DNA of 64,000 nt from NCBI GenBank assembly GCA_002749535.1, contig MZZL01000400.1:248001-312000 (forward strand), read 5' to 3'. Source of the stretch: Apophysomyces variabilis. Its lineage: Eukaryota; Mucoromycota; Mucoromycetes; Mucorales; Mucoraceae. The notes beneath the pieces were generated by a model. The model did no database searches, was not told the DNA's origin, and was given only the letters and a program-made list of their open reading frames with translations. This document shows, one piece after another, positions 23,593 to 34,937 of this stretch; position 1 is the first letter of the stretch; each line of letters begins with the position of its first letter. Made by a program: the position numbers and the translations under genes.

Positions 23593-24497
23593 ATGTATAC
23601 ACCCAGAAACGCAGGATCAACAGCATTAAAGCGGTTGATGACAGAGTATAGAGGTAGCCGATGCAGTCGATGCCTGAGAAGCAAACATGGAGAAATAACC
23701 TTCCTTTCGTAGAACTGACATTGAATGCACCAGAAGGCATCACAGCAGGTAATAGAATGAAAGGAACTCCACTCTTTCATCTCCATTGATGGGTTGTCGT
23801 TAGTGTGAGGGGCTAAAGGATTACTCAATGCATAGGTCCGATTGATGAGAACAACTTTTTTGAATGGGAAGCTTTGATTGCGTAAGTCCTACAAGCTGAA
23901 ACGAACCCGAAAGAACAAGTAGTTCATTTTTTTTTCTTTTCTTTTGCTCCCTTATGGTTTGGTATTAGTGGACCGGAAGGCACTCCTTTTGAAGGTGGTT
24001 TATTTCCTGCTACATTAACCTTTCCAAAGGATTATCCTTTAAGTCCGCCTACCATGCGGTTTACCTGTGATTTCTTTCATCCCAACGTCTATGCCAATGG
24101 AACTGTTTGTATTTCTATTCTTCATCCTCCCGGAGATGACCCCAATATGTACGAAAGCAGTTCTGAACGCTGGAGCCCAGTACAAAGCGTGGAGAAGATT
24201 TTGCTGAGTGTGGTCAGCATGTTAGCAGGTAAAGTATATGGGAAACTCGGAAAAGAGAGGAATGGATGCTAAACATTTGCGATACGCGTAATGCTTTCTT
24301 TATTGGATAGAACCCAATGATGAAAGTGGTGCTAATGTAGATGCCTGCGTAAGTTTTGAACTTCTTTATTTCTTGTCTCTTTCTCTCGTTGGGTGACCGA
24401 TATTTCCATTTATTTAATGTAGAAAATCTGGCGAACGGATCGGGAAAAGTATAACGAGATTGTGCGTGAGAATGCACGTAAAACGTTAGGATTATAA
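23593..24497 (+). CDS. UBC7: Ubiquitin-conjugating enzyme E2, Ubc7/UBE2G type
   Basis: Six exons (23593-23653, 23713-23748, 23836-23881, 23969-24228, 24311-24348, 24423-24497) give 171 aa in perfect phase. The E2 fold is complete: [38 protein letters not shown], the HPN motif in [17 protein letters not shown] with catalytic Cys in TVCIS, and the extra acidic loop [20 protein letters not shown] that marks the Ubc7/UBE2G1 branch. Family members work with membrane RING E3s (Hrd1, Doa10) in ER-associated degradation. Two of the exons are under 40 nt, so automatic predictors may miss them. Confidence 0.95.
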
Positions 24498-24909
24498 GAA
24501 AACACAAAAAAGCGAAAAACATTGGTATATAAAAGGATCATAAGGGTTCATAACATATTGCCTTTTTCCTTGAGGAAAAAGAGTCAAAATTTCTCAGTTG
24601 GGTGCCTGAAAATTGTGTGATGAATGGGGCGGTTTTTGTGTGTCTGTGTGTCTGTGCTGTGTGACGACGAAAATGAACGTCAAGCGCAACCCAAAAATTT
24701 TTTTAAAAAATGATTTTTTGGACGGCTTGACCGAATTTCTCTTTCCTTTTTTTTTCCCAGATAGTGAGGAAGGTATGTTTGCAGACAGAGAAAATTTGGA
24801 GAAGATGAACAGAGAGGAAAGAGAAAGACGATACGATAAAACGCTATACGTGTAGATTCTTTTTCATCCCCTTACACATCGTGAAAAACAATCGAGTTAT
24901 CTGAATACC
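24498..24909. promoter_or_regulatory. Upstream region of the eS31 fusion gene
   Basis: A T-rich stretch near 24742-24760 and a purine-rich stretch near 24785-24840 precede the start codon. No specific element could be named. Confidence 0.35.
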
Positions 24910-25464
24910 ATGCAAATCTTCGTCAAGTCTCTCGCCGGTAACACTCTGGCTTGCACTGCCTCTTCCGTGGCCGATGTCAAGGCCATGATTCAGGAGCGTG
25001 AGGGTATTCCCATGGATGCCCAGCTCTTGTCTTTCGGTGGCAAACCCCTTGTGGATGGTGAATTGGCTTTCTACGGCATCGAGAACAACAACACCCTCCA
25101 TCTTAATGCTGAGTTGTTGGGTGGTGGTAAGAAGAGAAAGAAGAAGACCTACACCACTCCCAAGAAGATCAAGCACAAGAGAAAGAAGGTCAAGATGGCT
25201 ATCTTGAAGTACTACAAGGTCGACGAAGCTGGTAAGGTTACCCGTCTCCGTCGTGAATGTCCCAATGCCACTTGCGGTGCTGGTGTCTTCATGGCCTGGC
25301 ATCAGGACCGTCAATACTGTGGCAAGTGCCACTTGACCTATGTCTTCAAGCAGGTAAATGAAAAAAAAAAAAGAAAATAGATGAGAAAGAGTAAACTTGG
25401 ACAAGCAACGCTAACATATCTATTCTTTTTTGTTTTGCTGTTGGTACAGGGCGACAGCGCTTAA
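24910..25464 (+). CDS. RPS31: Degenerate ubiquitin-eS31 (RPS31/S27a) fusion precursor
   Basis: Exons 24910-25353 and 25450-25464 give 152 aa. Residues 1-73 are ubiquitin-like ([18 protein letters not shown]-like REGIPMD, LHL) but heavily changed. By alignment, ubiquitin Ile44 is Ser, Val70 is Asn, Arg42 is Leu, Arg72 is Glu, Lys63 is Asn, Lys11 is Asn, Lys29 is Met and Lys33 is Arg; Lys6, Lys27 and Lys48 remain. Four residues are missing. A GGG precedes the basic eS31 part ([20 protein letters not shown]), which has an intact C4 zinc finger (CPNATC, CGKC) and ends FKQGDSA. Codon bias is that of a highly expressed gene. eS31 is a 40S subunit protein; the leader is presumably removed by a deubiquitinase. 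Confidence 0.95.
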
Positions 25465-25600
25465 AAGACATTAGCTTTCTCTTTCTCTCTCCTTTTTGAG
25501 GATTCTAGATCAGAATATGAAACTTCTATTTTTGATTAAAGAAAAGAGAAAAAAGAAAAGAGGAATAACAATTTTTGGGTTCTTCTATTGTGCTTTGATA

Positions 25601-25955
25601 TCATGAATCTTCTTCTGAAACTGGATCACTTGAGAGTGGCCGAGAGACTGTCTGTGTTTTCAATAATGCTTCATGAAGCGCTTGTTGTTCTTCCAATTCT
25701 TTCATATTGAGGCTTTGTTGCATGAATTTCTTCTTTCGTTCTTCGTCTTTTGCTAAACCAGCCATCATGAGCTATAGCAAAATAAAAAGACATTTAGCAC
25801 TTGGCTTCTTTTGACCATGGCCCCATGGAATAAGCAGATTGGTTTGTTAATGTCTTTACCCCCTTTTCATATTCTTGAATATAATGCACACCGTAAATGG
25901 TTGCGCAACAGAAAATAATGGATCCTCCTAACGTCAATTTGGCAGCAGTGGACAT
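25601..25955 (-). CDS. PET117: PET117-like cytochrome c oxidase assembly factor
   Basis: Two exons (25955-25860, 25771-25601) give 88 aa. The N-terminus MSTAAKLTLGGSIIFCCATI is a mitochondrial membrane anchor, followed by YGVHYIQEYEKG, matching the VHY(V/I)QE motif of Pet117. The rest is a charged helix (LAKDEERKKKFMQQSLNMKE). Pet117 sits in the mitochondrial inner membrane and couples heme A synthesis to Cox1 assembly. The length fits the family (roughly 80-110 aa). The gene converges with the eS31 fusion, with 136 bp between stop codons. Confidence 0.85.
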
Positions 25956-26123
25956 GGCTGTTTACTTGTTTGGCAGGGGAAGGGGACTCTGAAAAGCCTT
26001 GTCCGTCGTTGTTGCTGCTGCCTGAGTCTTAAAAAGAATCGGGTCTCTGTAAGCGGTGGTCGGGTCGGACTTTCACTTTCTCTTTGCAGCCTTCTCTCCT
26101 TTTTTGGTCTCTCGTCCATTTGG

Positions 26124-26157
26124 ACACACACACACACACAAAAAAAAAAGCACACAC
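26124..26157. repeat. CA dinucleotide run with adjoining poly-A
   Basis: A CA microsatellite merges with an A run and a short second CA run, about 170 bases upstream of the PET117 start. Confidence 0.85.
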
Positions 26158-26936
26158 CCTTTAACAGCCTGCGCTAGCTTGCAGCCACTCCTAGCCCATT
26201 TCCCTGGTATTTTCTTTACATACTTTTCTTTACCTTTTTTTTTTATGATGATTTAAAAAGTGCCAAGCTAACTATGGTTGAAGAGAAGTTGAGCATGAGG
26301 GTCTAGGCTACAACGTCTCGTACATTTTAAATAACCAAGGAACTCCGTCAAGCATGGAAAATGTGGATCATAGTTTTCAAGAATGGTAGGTACTGGTTAT
26401 TAAAACCCGTGAAAGGCTTATGAGAAAGATTAAAGTTTCCTGATGTTTTACACTACCATGCCATGGTTCTCTAAAACCATACAGCATAATATTTATCGCT
26501 TTGCTATTATACACAAAAAACAAGCATGTGGTAATGAAAGATGGATCAGTAAAGAGGAAGTTTAGTGTTTTCTGTTCCTTGTTAGAATCCATCTATTGAT
26601 CTATCTTGTCTCCACTTTAAAGCCAAAAACGTACATGCCCTGGACCGTGGTCATTACCCGTTTTTTTTTCTTCTTTGGAAATTTTTTTGATGGTTCGAGA
26701 CAATGTTATGTATTCGGAAAAGGATACAGAGAACGAGCGGAACTTCAGTGTTAGTACCCGCTGCTAATCAGAAAAAGAGTTGCTATGTATGAATGCATTT
26801 TCTCTTTCTTACAGGAAAACGTGTTGTCATTGTTTATGTAGGAGGAAAGGGGACAGGCAAGGGCTTGGATATGTGTGTATATGTATTTGTGTGTATAAGC
26901 TAGTAAATAGAAATAGAGATAAAAGTGTACATATAT

Positions 26937-26951
26937 GTGTGTGTGTGTGTG
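26937..26951. repeat. GT dinucleotide run
   Basis: A short GT microsatellite within an AT/GT-rich stretch of alternating purine-pyrimidine DNA (26870-26951). Confidence 0.8.
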
Positions 26952-27257
26952 GAGAGAGAAAGTGAACGGGTTCGGCATGCCTCAGGGCGAACCCTTGTCT
27001 GTGTGTTAAGTTCCAGAAATAGCGTAAAGTAGATTGACATTCAGCCCAGCTGCTATATAAAAAGCCCACCAAAGAGTGCAAGAAAAAAGAGAGTGAAGGC
27101 AAAAACTCAAAAAGATAGCTTGCCCACACCCTTTTCTTTCTCTCTTCTCTTTCTCTTTCTTTTGTCTTTCTCTCACTCTTTCACTCGACTTGGTGATCCT
27201 CTCTCCTCTCTTCCCCTTTTTTCTATATCTTCGTTTTTGGTTTTACTGTGTTCCATT

Positions 27258-27806
27258 ATGGTGCAGCATCTTATTAAACCTTCCAAACCTTTTCTCTCTC
27301 AACTTGCACAATGGACAAGATCACTTCGATTGAATCATAAAAAACGAAAGGCCGTGGTGGAACCTCAACCTTCTGTGAGCCAACCACGACGAAAAATACA
27401 CGAGGTCGACAAATCACAGTTCCCCAAGGTCTGGCAATGGACAACACTCTATCGAACAACATACCAAAAATTGCATCAGAAATCATTACCTTTATGGATC
27501 ATCTTTCATCTACGCTCGTTGTTACGACAACTACAACATCAAATCATGCAGCATCGGAAAACAACGGCTGGCTGGAAAGAGCCCATCGAATCCAGAACAA
27601 CCTCTCCTTGGTCTCGCAAACGATGTATCCAAAGACGCTCCTTTGCTAGCTCCACTGTGGTCTACACAATGGATTGGAATACGGAAAGACTCTCCATTCA
27701 ACCGCTTGCTGTTCGAAAAAATCAAGATAAGGATCACCACGACGACCACGATGAGGATGACGATGACAATATCCCATTGGGTGCATTAAAGTTTAACAAG
27801 CAGTAA
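27258..27806 (+). CDS. Hypothetical small basic protein with acidic C-terminus
   Basis: A single exon of 182 aa starting MVQHLIKPSKPFLSQLAQWT. The frame is open back to 27093, but that extension is translated C/T-rich leader, so 27258 is the likely start. The first 130 residues are rich in Lys, Arg, His and Gln (QWTRSLRLNHKKRKAVV; FHLRSLLRQLQHQIMQHRK). The end is a His/Asp run followed by NIPLGALKFNKQ. No domain recognised. I think it is real because the acidic tail and the leader position look genuine. Confidence 0.6.
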   Translation: MVQHLIKPSKPFLSQLAQWTRSLRLNHKKRKAVVEPQPSVSQPRRKIHEVDKSQFPKVWQWTTLYRTTYQKLHQKSLPLWIIFHLRSLLRQLQHQIMQHRKTTAGWKEPIESRTTSPWSRKRCIQRRSFASSTVVYTMDWNTERLSIQPLAVRKNQDKDHHDDHDEDDDDNIPLGALKFNKQ

Positions 27807-27851
27807 ACCTAATGCTTTTCCCTATCCCTTTCCCTTTTGTAACTTCCCCTC

Positions 27852-27880
27852 TATCTCTCTCTCTCTCTCTATCTATCTCC
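27852..27880. repeat. CT/ATCT simple repeat
   Basis: A CTCTCT run followed by ATCTATCT, about 45 bases downstream of the stop codon at 27806. Confidence 0.8.
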
Positions 27881-28431
27881 TTCCCTTTTTCCTTCTTCAA
27901 TGAAGATGAAAAAGACGAAAAAAAAAAGAACTGAAATTGTACATATATTCGCATTGTGTAAGACAAACGACAAAAGAAAAAGCAAACAAAATATACACTA
28001 TACCATTTTTCATATTCCTCTCATGGCTCGCGCGAGAATTTTTTTTTTAAGAAAAAAGCAGAGGTCACCTTCGGAAGTTGGATGCTTTCTTTTTTTTTTC
28101 ACTCAGACATCGGTAATATGTCCCATATTGATGAATTTAAACAAAACAGTTGATAAAAGAGAGAAAGAGATTGGATAAGAGCTCTCCTCCAAATTTACAC
28201 ATCCCTTGGCGTGTATGTATGTTTATATCAGGATAGATTTGTGTGCCTGAAACTTATTCACATCCCCAAATTTGGGCTTGATGTTTATTTATCGGTTGGC
28301 GCGGATCTCATATCCGAAGATGGAGGGCAAGAGATCAACGCCCCGCTTTTCGTTAAACGCCAGTCCTCTCTTCACTTTCCTTTTCTTCTACTTAAAGCGA
28401 ACATGGGCTCTTGTCCCGGTTCCATTTCCCA

Positions 28432-28432
28432 A

Positions 28433-28466
<34 letters not shown>

Positions 28467-28467
28467 T
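28432..28467. repeat. CA dinucleotide microsatellite
   Basis: About 36 bases of CA with one ATAT interruption, in the intergenic spacer. Confidence 0.9.
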
Positions 28468-30358
28468 TGGATAAACGGCTATACCTTGTTCATTTCTTTT
28501 TTAAATCATCATGCCGAGTGTGTAAATCATTTCCAAGAAAAAGTTTGTATCCATTCTTTTTTATTTTTTTTAAGAAAGAAAGAAAACGTCCATTCAGAAC
28601 AAAAAGAAGGGCAGCATTTGAAAAATAGGGAAAACAAACTCAAGGATCAGCGTTACTGACATGAACTAATGTGTAACAAAACCAATATTTTTCAAATGAC
28701 TTGATGAAAATCCAAGAACCTTTTTCTTTCTTTTCGTTGTGGACACAGTGGCTTGTACAGAGAAAGAAAGGTTGTTCCCTTAGGCAATAAAAATTCTCTC
28801 CTGCATTGGGCATGCATTTACCCATCGTTACATGTTACTACTGTATAACAAAAAGTTTTTGTCTTTTTTCTAATCAAGATCCATCTGCATATTATCTATC
28901 CAGTTCTGGCAATCGAACGATTTCGAAACCGCCTCAGACATACCAGGATGGTGCCAATCATCCCTAAATTTCTTTTAAGAAAAAATTTGCATTCAACGAG
29001 GGGTGTAATGTGAGTGGCAAGAAAGAAGCCTAACTGATAGTGTCAAATTAGGAAATAAACAAACAAATGTCAACAAAAAGATAAAATAGAAAAGACGAAA
29101 AGAAAGGGAGAGAAAAAGAGGAAACAGTTGCTTTCCATTGGTTCATTCAAAGACACCAAGGAATGTATATCTATCGTCCATTTGCTTTTGGCATGATGCA
29201 TCAAGTGTACAGTAACTGCTCTGCTTTCCTTTGCAGAAGTATCCTCGGCCTTGTTTCCCATTTTTTTTCATTTTTTTTTGCAAATGCAAGATGCTTGTTC
29301 TATTCTATGCTACTGAATGTTGGTTCATGTTATGCTGCTCATGCCAGTCTTTAACAGGGTGTCCATATATCTCCCCTGCTACGCTTGCTCGCTTTCTGTT
29401 GTTTTGATGCCACGGCCTTACCGCAAACAAAAATTTCAAATGAACAATTTCCTATGTATATTTTTCGGTTCTGTAGGCCATGAAAAAAATTTCTTTATTC
29501 CCTGCCCGCGATTGTTGGGTTTTCCTTTTGCCTGACCAGACTTGGAACGGATGAGGTTCGTGTGCATAAAAAGGCAGCCGATGACCATGGCTGCACGAAA
29601 TTATACCCGTGGATACACGTCCATTTCTTTTATTGAAATTACTGTAACATGCATGATGGCCAGATACATCATATAATTTCATATGGATATATTGTAACTA
29701 CCTAGCGTCCGGAGAGTCTTACCGGCTGGTTTATGATGAAGACCACAAATAAAGCGCCTTGAACCAGACGTGTCTTGATGAAAGAAGTAAAAGGGCACTC
29801 TTCATTTTAGCTAGACCGTCCAATGTACAATCGCACTCTGCGATAAAGGAACTCGGAAGCAATTCAGCTTTCTGTAAAAGATGAATAGCTTCAGCACACA
29901 TTTACGACGTCCTTTTTTTTTATTAAAAAATAAGACAGCATGTCATCCATACGCCCAAAATCAAGACAATCAATAAAAGGGACCGCGTACATATTACAGA
30001 AAAATGAGACACAAATTAAGCAAGAGATATAACTCGGTCTACTCATGGTTGAGGTCGGTATATGTACGGATCATCTGTTTTATTCGATTTTGCCATATAT
30101 TTTCTTTGGCCATTAAATCTGAGTTTAAATTACCCGCAAAACATAAGAAAGTGAAAGTAATCATTCGCATTGTCAATTAGAAGCAAGAATATATGACATA
30201 GAAATCGATAAATACACACACAAGTAGCCATAAATTTTTTCTTTTTCCAGTAACCCTTTTTTTACCCTATGATATATTTGTTTTTCTTCCATTTTTTCAA
30301 TCTCCAGAACAGCCATTTTTTTGTTCCTTTTTTTTTTTTTAATATACAGTTACAATCG

Positions 30359-32149
30359 TCATTCTCCCAGTACAACTCTCAACTTGTCCACGGATCGGCA
30401 GCAGACGGTGATGTAGGACTGATCCTGCAATACCTTCTGTATGTCCTTTTCGGACAATTTACAAAGTTCTTTTGCCGGATCAGGTGTGGAATAATACCAC
30501 CTTATCCATCCTTCTTCCTTTCCATCAATGGACATGGTTGTGCCATGGAAACGGCGTCTTCGTTCTAAGATCCGCGTGGTCTTGTCTGTCTGTGACAATT
30601 TGACTGCTCGGAACATGTCTCCATCCGCAGCGATTTCCAGGAAACGAAGCCGTAACGAGGATAAATCGATGGTAAACGCATGGGCACCGCATGTGATGGA
30701 TGGTTCTGTGAAATTCCACAGACTGAAATCCGAAAGATCGGGAAATTGAACAGACAGATAAGGAAAAAGACTTTCATCCACACAGGCATAATTGAGCTTG
30801 AGGCATTGCAAAGCATGGTGAGGCGACGATGATGATATTGATGATGAGGATGAGCATGGTGGTGCTAGCCTCGGATGATCCTGGTCGCCCTTGTTGTCTT
30901 TCTCGGCCCAGGTGATGCGAAAATAGGAAAGGGTGAGTTGCGTGAGTTTTGGCCAGGATGTGGGCACCTTGTCCATCGCAAACGTCTCCGAGGCTTCTCC
31001 ATAACCATTCAGATACAGTTCGAGACGTGTCAACTGTGAACAGTGCTCCAGCGCTTTCATCATGCCTGGGACTTCTGCACGGACATCCTCATCAAAACCT
31101 AGCACAAGAATAGACAGCGTTGCTTGAAAACAATGAATGGCTGAATAAAGTGTTTGGGGTTGAAAAACGCCATTGCTATTGCAAGAGCTTTCGATCTCGG
31201 AAAGACGGGCACCTGCTCCATGCAATGCTTCCAGAAACTCAGTAAATGGCCATTCTTGTTGAATGCTTGACACAAATTTGAGGGACCGAATGCGCGGGCA
31301 GGATCTGGCTAAGGCAAGGGCAGCTGAATAGGTTTCTTTTTGATTTTCCTGGCTTGCTAGCTGCTCGAGGACGAGTTCTTCCACGTTGGGATATTTCTGA
31401 GCAAAATAACGAACCCATACAGAAAGATCTGTGTGAACATTTCGCAATCGCACCGATCGAACAGAGAGGCAAGGGCGTATGCTGTTTGTTGGTTGTGTGA
31501 TCCTATCGTCAGCGAGGTAAAGACCAAGCAGTTCCAGACGTCGTAGGTAAGGTAGGGAGGCATGAATTTGTTCTATCCAGGAGAGATGAACCTGTTTATG
31601 CCTGAGCGAAGATCCGATCAGAGACAGTTCTTGCAGATAAGGCATTTCTTTGATAAAACTATGCCATCCAGGCTGCTCCATACCGATGGTTTGTACAGTA
31701 AAACATTTCCGAAAGTTGGGTAATAGGGATCTGCACAAGTTCGGCCCGCCAAATGCGGGATCTGGGAAATGCTGGAGATTCCGCCAGCTCGCCAGCGCGT
31801 CAGTGTAACGGAGGTATCTCCACAAGCAGAGGTTGAAATCGATCAGTGTCAGAAACGGACATAATTTGGGGAGACATTCAAATTCGGCACGAGAGAATCC
31901 AATGCTGTAGGCCAAGCGAAGTTCACGAAATAAATAACCGAGTGGCGGTCTGCATTCCTCGGCGGATTGACAGAGTATTCGAAAAAGCGCTTTAAACTGG
32001 TGTCGGCTGGAGATAAATACGCTGTGATAAAGCACTGGGCGAATGGCATGGTTCCATGATCTGCAGACATACAAGCAAACCCTTTGATCTGATTGCGGTA
32101 GATTACGAAATACATTCTCCAGGATTTCTTGTGGCAGTTGCAGAGCCAT
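30359..32149 (-). CDS. F-box protein with leucine-rich-repeat-like C-terminal region
   Basis: One long exon of 596 aa. The start at 32149 is chosen because MALQLPQEILENVFRNLP begins the F-box directly; upstream in-frame codons to 32221 look like leader. The F-box spans about residues 1-45 (with VCLYVCRSWNHAIRPVLYHS). The remainder has irregular leucine-rich segments typical of fungal F-box/LRR proteins (LRRLELLGLYLADD, CSQLTRLELYLNGYG, WPKLTQLTLSYF) and a Ser-rich insert (SSSSSISSSS). The F-box should bind Skp1 and place the protein in an SCF ubiquitin ligase as the substrate receptor; the substrate is unknown. Large F-box families are usual in Mucoromycota. Confidence 0.88.
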   Translation of the reverse strand: MALQLPQEILENVFRNLPQSDQRVCLYVCRSWNHAIRPVLYHSVFISSRHQFKALFRILCQSAEECRPPLGYLFRELRLAYSIGFSRAEFECLPKLCPFLTLIDFNLCLWRYLRYTDALASWRNLQHFPDPAFGGPNLCRSLLPNFRKCFTVQTIGMEQPGWHSFIKEMPYLQELSLIGSSLRHKQVHLSWIEQIHASLPYLRRLELLGLYLADDRITQPTNSIRPCLSVRSVRLRNVHTDLSVWVRYFAQKYPNVEELVLEQLASQENQKETYSAALALARSCPRIRSLKFVSSIQQEWPFTEFLEALHGAGARLSEIESSCNSNGVFQPQTLYSAIHCFQATLSILVLGFDEDVRAEVPGMMKALEHCSQLTRLELYLNGYGEASETFAMDKVPTSWPKLTQLTLSYFRITWAEKDNKGDQDHPRLAPPCSSSSSISSSSPHHALQCLKLNYACVDESLFPYLSVQFPDLSDFSLWNFTEPSITCGAHAFTIDLSSLRLRFLEIAADGDMFRAVKLSQTDKTTRILERRRRFHGTTMSIDGKEEGWIRWYYSTPDPAKELCKLSEKDIQKVLQDQSYITVCCRSVDKLRVVLGE

Positions 32150-32725
32150 GACGAAATGTGTTATGGTAACAGAGTATTCCTGAGGGGAAGAAAGCTCGCA
32201 GAAATCTAAAAATATGCCCAAACACTTAGGGTAGCCTCATCATTAGTCAGCGGTTGTCAACGTTTTGACACGCGTGAACGAGCGACTTATTTGTTATGCC
32301 ATTGCGTAAGAAAACAGGCCACTGAAGCCTCGCGTAGATCGGCGATCGATGCTTAAAAAGTTTCCCAACTACGTAATTTGTACTTCAAGAACAGAACAAA
32401 ACAGGAAGCATACAACTTATTATGGAAGTGGCAGGAAAAAAAGGGAGTTAAACGATCTGCCCATGTTTCTTTTTGCGGCAATGCATCCCCTAGTATCGTT
32501 TGAGCAGAATAAGATAGAGTTTACAATGACGTTGACAAGGATGATCCTGAAGAGGAAGAAGGAGAGAATGAAACAAGAAAAAGGTCGGCTTTATCACCAT
32601 ATGTCCGTTGCGAAGGATCGGCATCACTCAACTTCAGCTATCCAAAAAGCTTAAAATTTTTTATGCTCTATCGATATTTTTAGAAATCATTCGTAGTTGA
32701 TATTTTTGGGTATTCCCGAGAATAA
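32150..32725. other. Spacer between F-box and PFA4 genes
   Basis: A plus-strand frame at 32349-32654 is Lys/His/Thr-rich without a domain and is not called. The remainder is AT-rich. Confidence 0.4.
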
Positions 32726-34208
32726 CTAAACGTGGAATGGATGTTCGTCATGAGCTCTATGGTTTGGACCTTCTGGCTCTGTCACATCAGTAGGACCATC
32801 CATTTCACACTCTATATCACTCAGATCATATTCATCGCAACTGCCAGAATCATAACAGTAATTGTCGTCCTCCATTGGATAGTATGCATCTCCCTCATAG
32901 GCTTCTTCTTGATATGCGTCTTCCTCATGATATACTTCTCCGTTCTCCTGGTCTATATCTTCCATGCTGTATGCCTCGAGCATACGTATCCTATCTTCTA
33001 TTGTGATTTCTCGCACCAGATAACCTTCAGAATCACGACGAACGAGTTGCGGAGATTCTGAATAGGAAACTGGCTGTAACTCATTCGGGTCACGCGGTGG
33101 CCAACAATAAGGTAGTCTAGGATCTGGCGAAATTCAGGGTACCAAAACTCCTCAGTACGACGCCTCATTTTCTGTTTCTACCCATTACCTGTTCCTGGAC
33201 GAACAGGGAAGTACACTCCATTTCCTGTCGTCTTTTGGGGCCACATCCATAATAAAGGATTGTCCCCTAGAACACAGCATATATTTCTGTAGAATCCAAC
33301 ATGGAATGGATATTGTACCTGATGTTGCGTATGCGGTGTTATTTTCTGTTCCTTTTTTTTTTTGTTGGAAATAAAACTACTTACAGGTTCAATCTTCCCT
33401 TGGCGTATCAATTTCTGTACCTTGCTTCGTTCGGACCCTTCAATTGTAGTCTGATTGGTCGCTAAACAGTAAAGATGATAGAGACTGAGGATGCCAACAC
33501 AGAACAGGACAATGAAGGTCAAGCTGAAGTCCAGGACCAAAAACACCATTTCTGTTAAAGACATGTCTGGTATCGACTGCCAGAACAAGAAATGGAATTA
33601 GACATGCTGTGAAAAATAATACCTGCTCTTTTTCACCATGATAATAAGTCCTTACTGAGTTAGGCTCGACAAAAACTTTGGCACGCCATAGGAAAAGCAG
33701 AAGGGCATAACCACAAGTAAGATCGACATAGAAGATAAACCGTAGGAAATGGCTATAATTATCATGACCGACGCAATTGTTAATCCACGGACAATGGTGG
33801 TCCATTCTCAGGACACATCGTTGGCACGATCGACAATGGTGTGACCGTGGTGGTTTATAAGCGACGCACGTTTTGCAGTAACGTGGGCCGGTGGTACCTG
33901 GTTGCTGTGGCCCACTCTCGAATAATGAATGTGGCGGTTCCTTACAAAACAGAATGTCGTTTTAGAGCTATGCTGAATGTTCTTTGAGGTCGCTTTACCC
34001 AGTCTTTCGGAGGCTTGCCAGGATCTGTCATGCAAGCCAAATAATAATTGTAGTAAAGCATGAAGAGCAAAGCATTCAATGGTCCAAGGATCACATAGGG
34101 CCGGTCAAGGGCTGGCGCAAGGACAATAAGCTGTGCCGTTATAGCAAGAAAGGTGATCAGGATGGTGACGCCAACGACGATGATCCGCCCGGGAATCGAT
34201 GCCAACAT
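32726..34208 (-). CDS. PFA4: DHHC protein S-palmitoyltransferase, Pfa4 type
   Basis: Five exons (34208-33999, 33940-33623, 33576-33385, 33318-33189, 33123-32726) give 415 aa in phase. Four membrane helices are visible: IIVVGVTILITFLAITAQLI and LNALLFMLYYNYYLA before the DHHC domain, FYVDLTCGYALLLFL and VLDFSLTFIVLFCVGIL after it. The cysteine-rich domain is complete (RYCKTC, HHCRSC, MDHHCPWINNCVGHDNY). It attaches palmitate to cysteines of target proteins at the ER; in yeast Pfa4 modifies chitin synthase Chs3. The C-terminus is a long Glu/Asp/Tyr-rich tail. The start at 34208 is the first ATG in frame; upstream codons lack an ATG but remain open. Confidence 0.93.
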
Positions 34209-34937
34209 GGCAAAAAGTAAGCCAATGGATGTCGGTCCTTTAAAATAGCTTATGTAGGGATAGAGGAAGGAACGAAGAGGTCTGGATTTGAACGAGGCAT
34301 CAGCAATACAAGACAATGAATAAATATCAACTCTACAAAACTTGTAAATTTATATATCATTTAAGACGCAGTGATTACTTTGGTAGGCAGCGAGTAAAAT
34401 ATAGAAAAACTCATACTGCAAACCTAAGGACATCATATGTAGCAAAGAATGTCTACCTCGGAATATGTATATTTTTTGATGTCATCGTACGTTGTGAACG
34501 CAGGGCAAAACCTAGATATCTTGCACACAATATTTTCTGATAGCTCTTCAGAAACTCTAGCATGGTTGCCCTCCACAAGGTCCAGAAACCGCGTCTATCG
34601 TACAAATTAGGAATACCAAATCCAGACCAGCTCATGTTGCTATGCATTGTTCCTACCGTCTTTCTATCTACCATATCCTGATTTTTTAAGCTATCTTAGG
34701 TTGAATCCGCTCCACAGTATTACGAAGAGGCAATGATCCATAACGCTTCGCCTCACCATCTTCCCAGAATATTCGAATTTTTTTTAGGTATGTGACACGC
34801 TCAGTTTAAGTGGAAGAAAAACTCACCCACGAAGCAGACAGGTGCTTCGCCTCTTTCTCTGCATTTTTTTTTTCGTACATACCCCAACAGGATTTGTTTT
34901 TTTTCCCATTGACACCTGTCTTGAGAAAACTACCAAT
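34209..34937. other. Divergent upstream region of PFA4 and the TPR gene
   Basis: Short minus-strand frames near 34453-34674 lack any domain. A T-rich run (about 34866-34905) precedes the TPR gene start. Confidence 0.4.

Larger units (their letters stand above)
25956..27257. other. 1.3 kb spacer with microsatellites
   Basis: Holds a CA run (26124-26140) passing into A (to 26149), a GT run (26937-26951) and, close to 27258, a 130-nt C/T-rich leader of the next gene. No gene recognised in between. Confidence 0.55.
27807..30358. other. 2.55 kb spacer, no gene recognised
   Basis: Contains CT and CA microsatellites, many T-rich runs and no frame with domain-like or splice-supported coding. Part of it must be 3' untranslated region of the two flanking convergent genes. 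A lineage-specific non-coding RNA cannot be ruled out. Confidence 0.5.

Noticed and set aside
24844..25404. 186-codon antisense frame over the eS31 fusion
   Set aside because: Same codon-bias artefact as for ATP3.
26124..26157. CA-rich runs (here and at 28432, 40257) as CRISPR-like arrays or telomeric DNA
   Set aside because: They are plain dinucleotide microsatellites with no spacer structure and not the fungal telomere repeat.
32349..32654. 102-codon plus-strand frame between F-box and PFA4 genes
   Set aside because: Low-information, Lys/His/Thr-rich; position does not match any promoter-like run.
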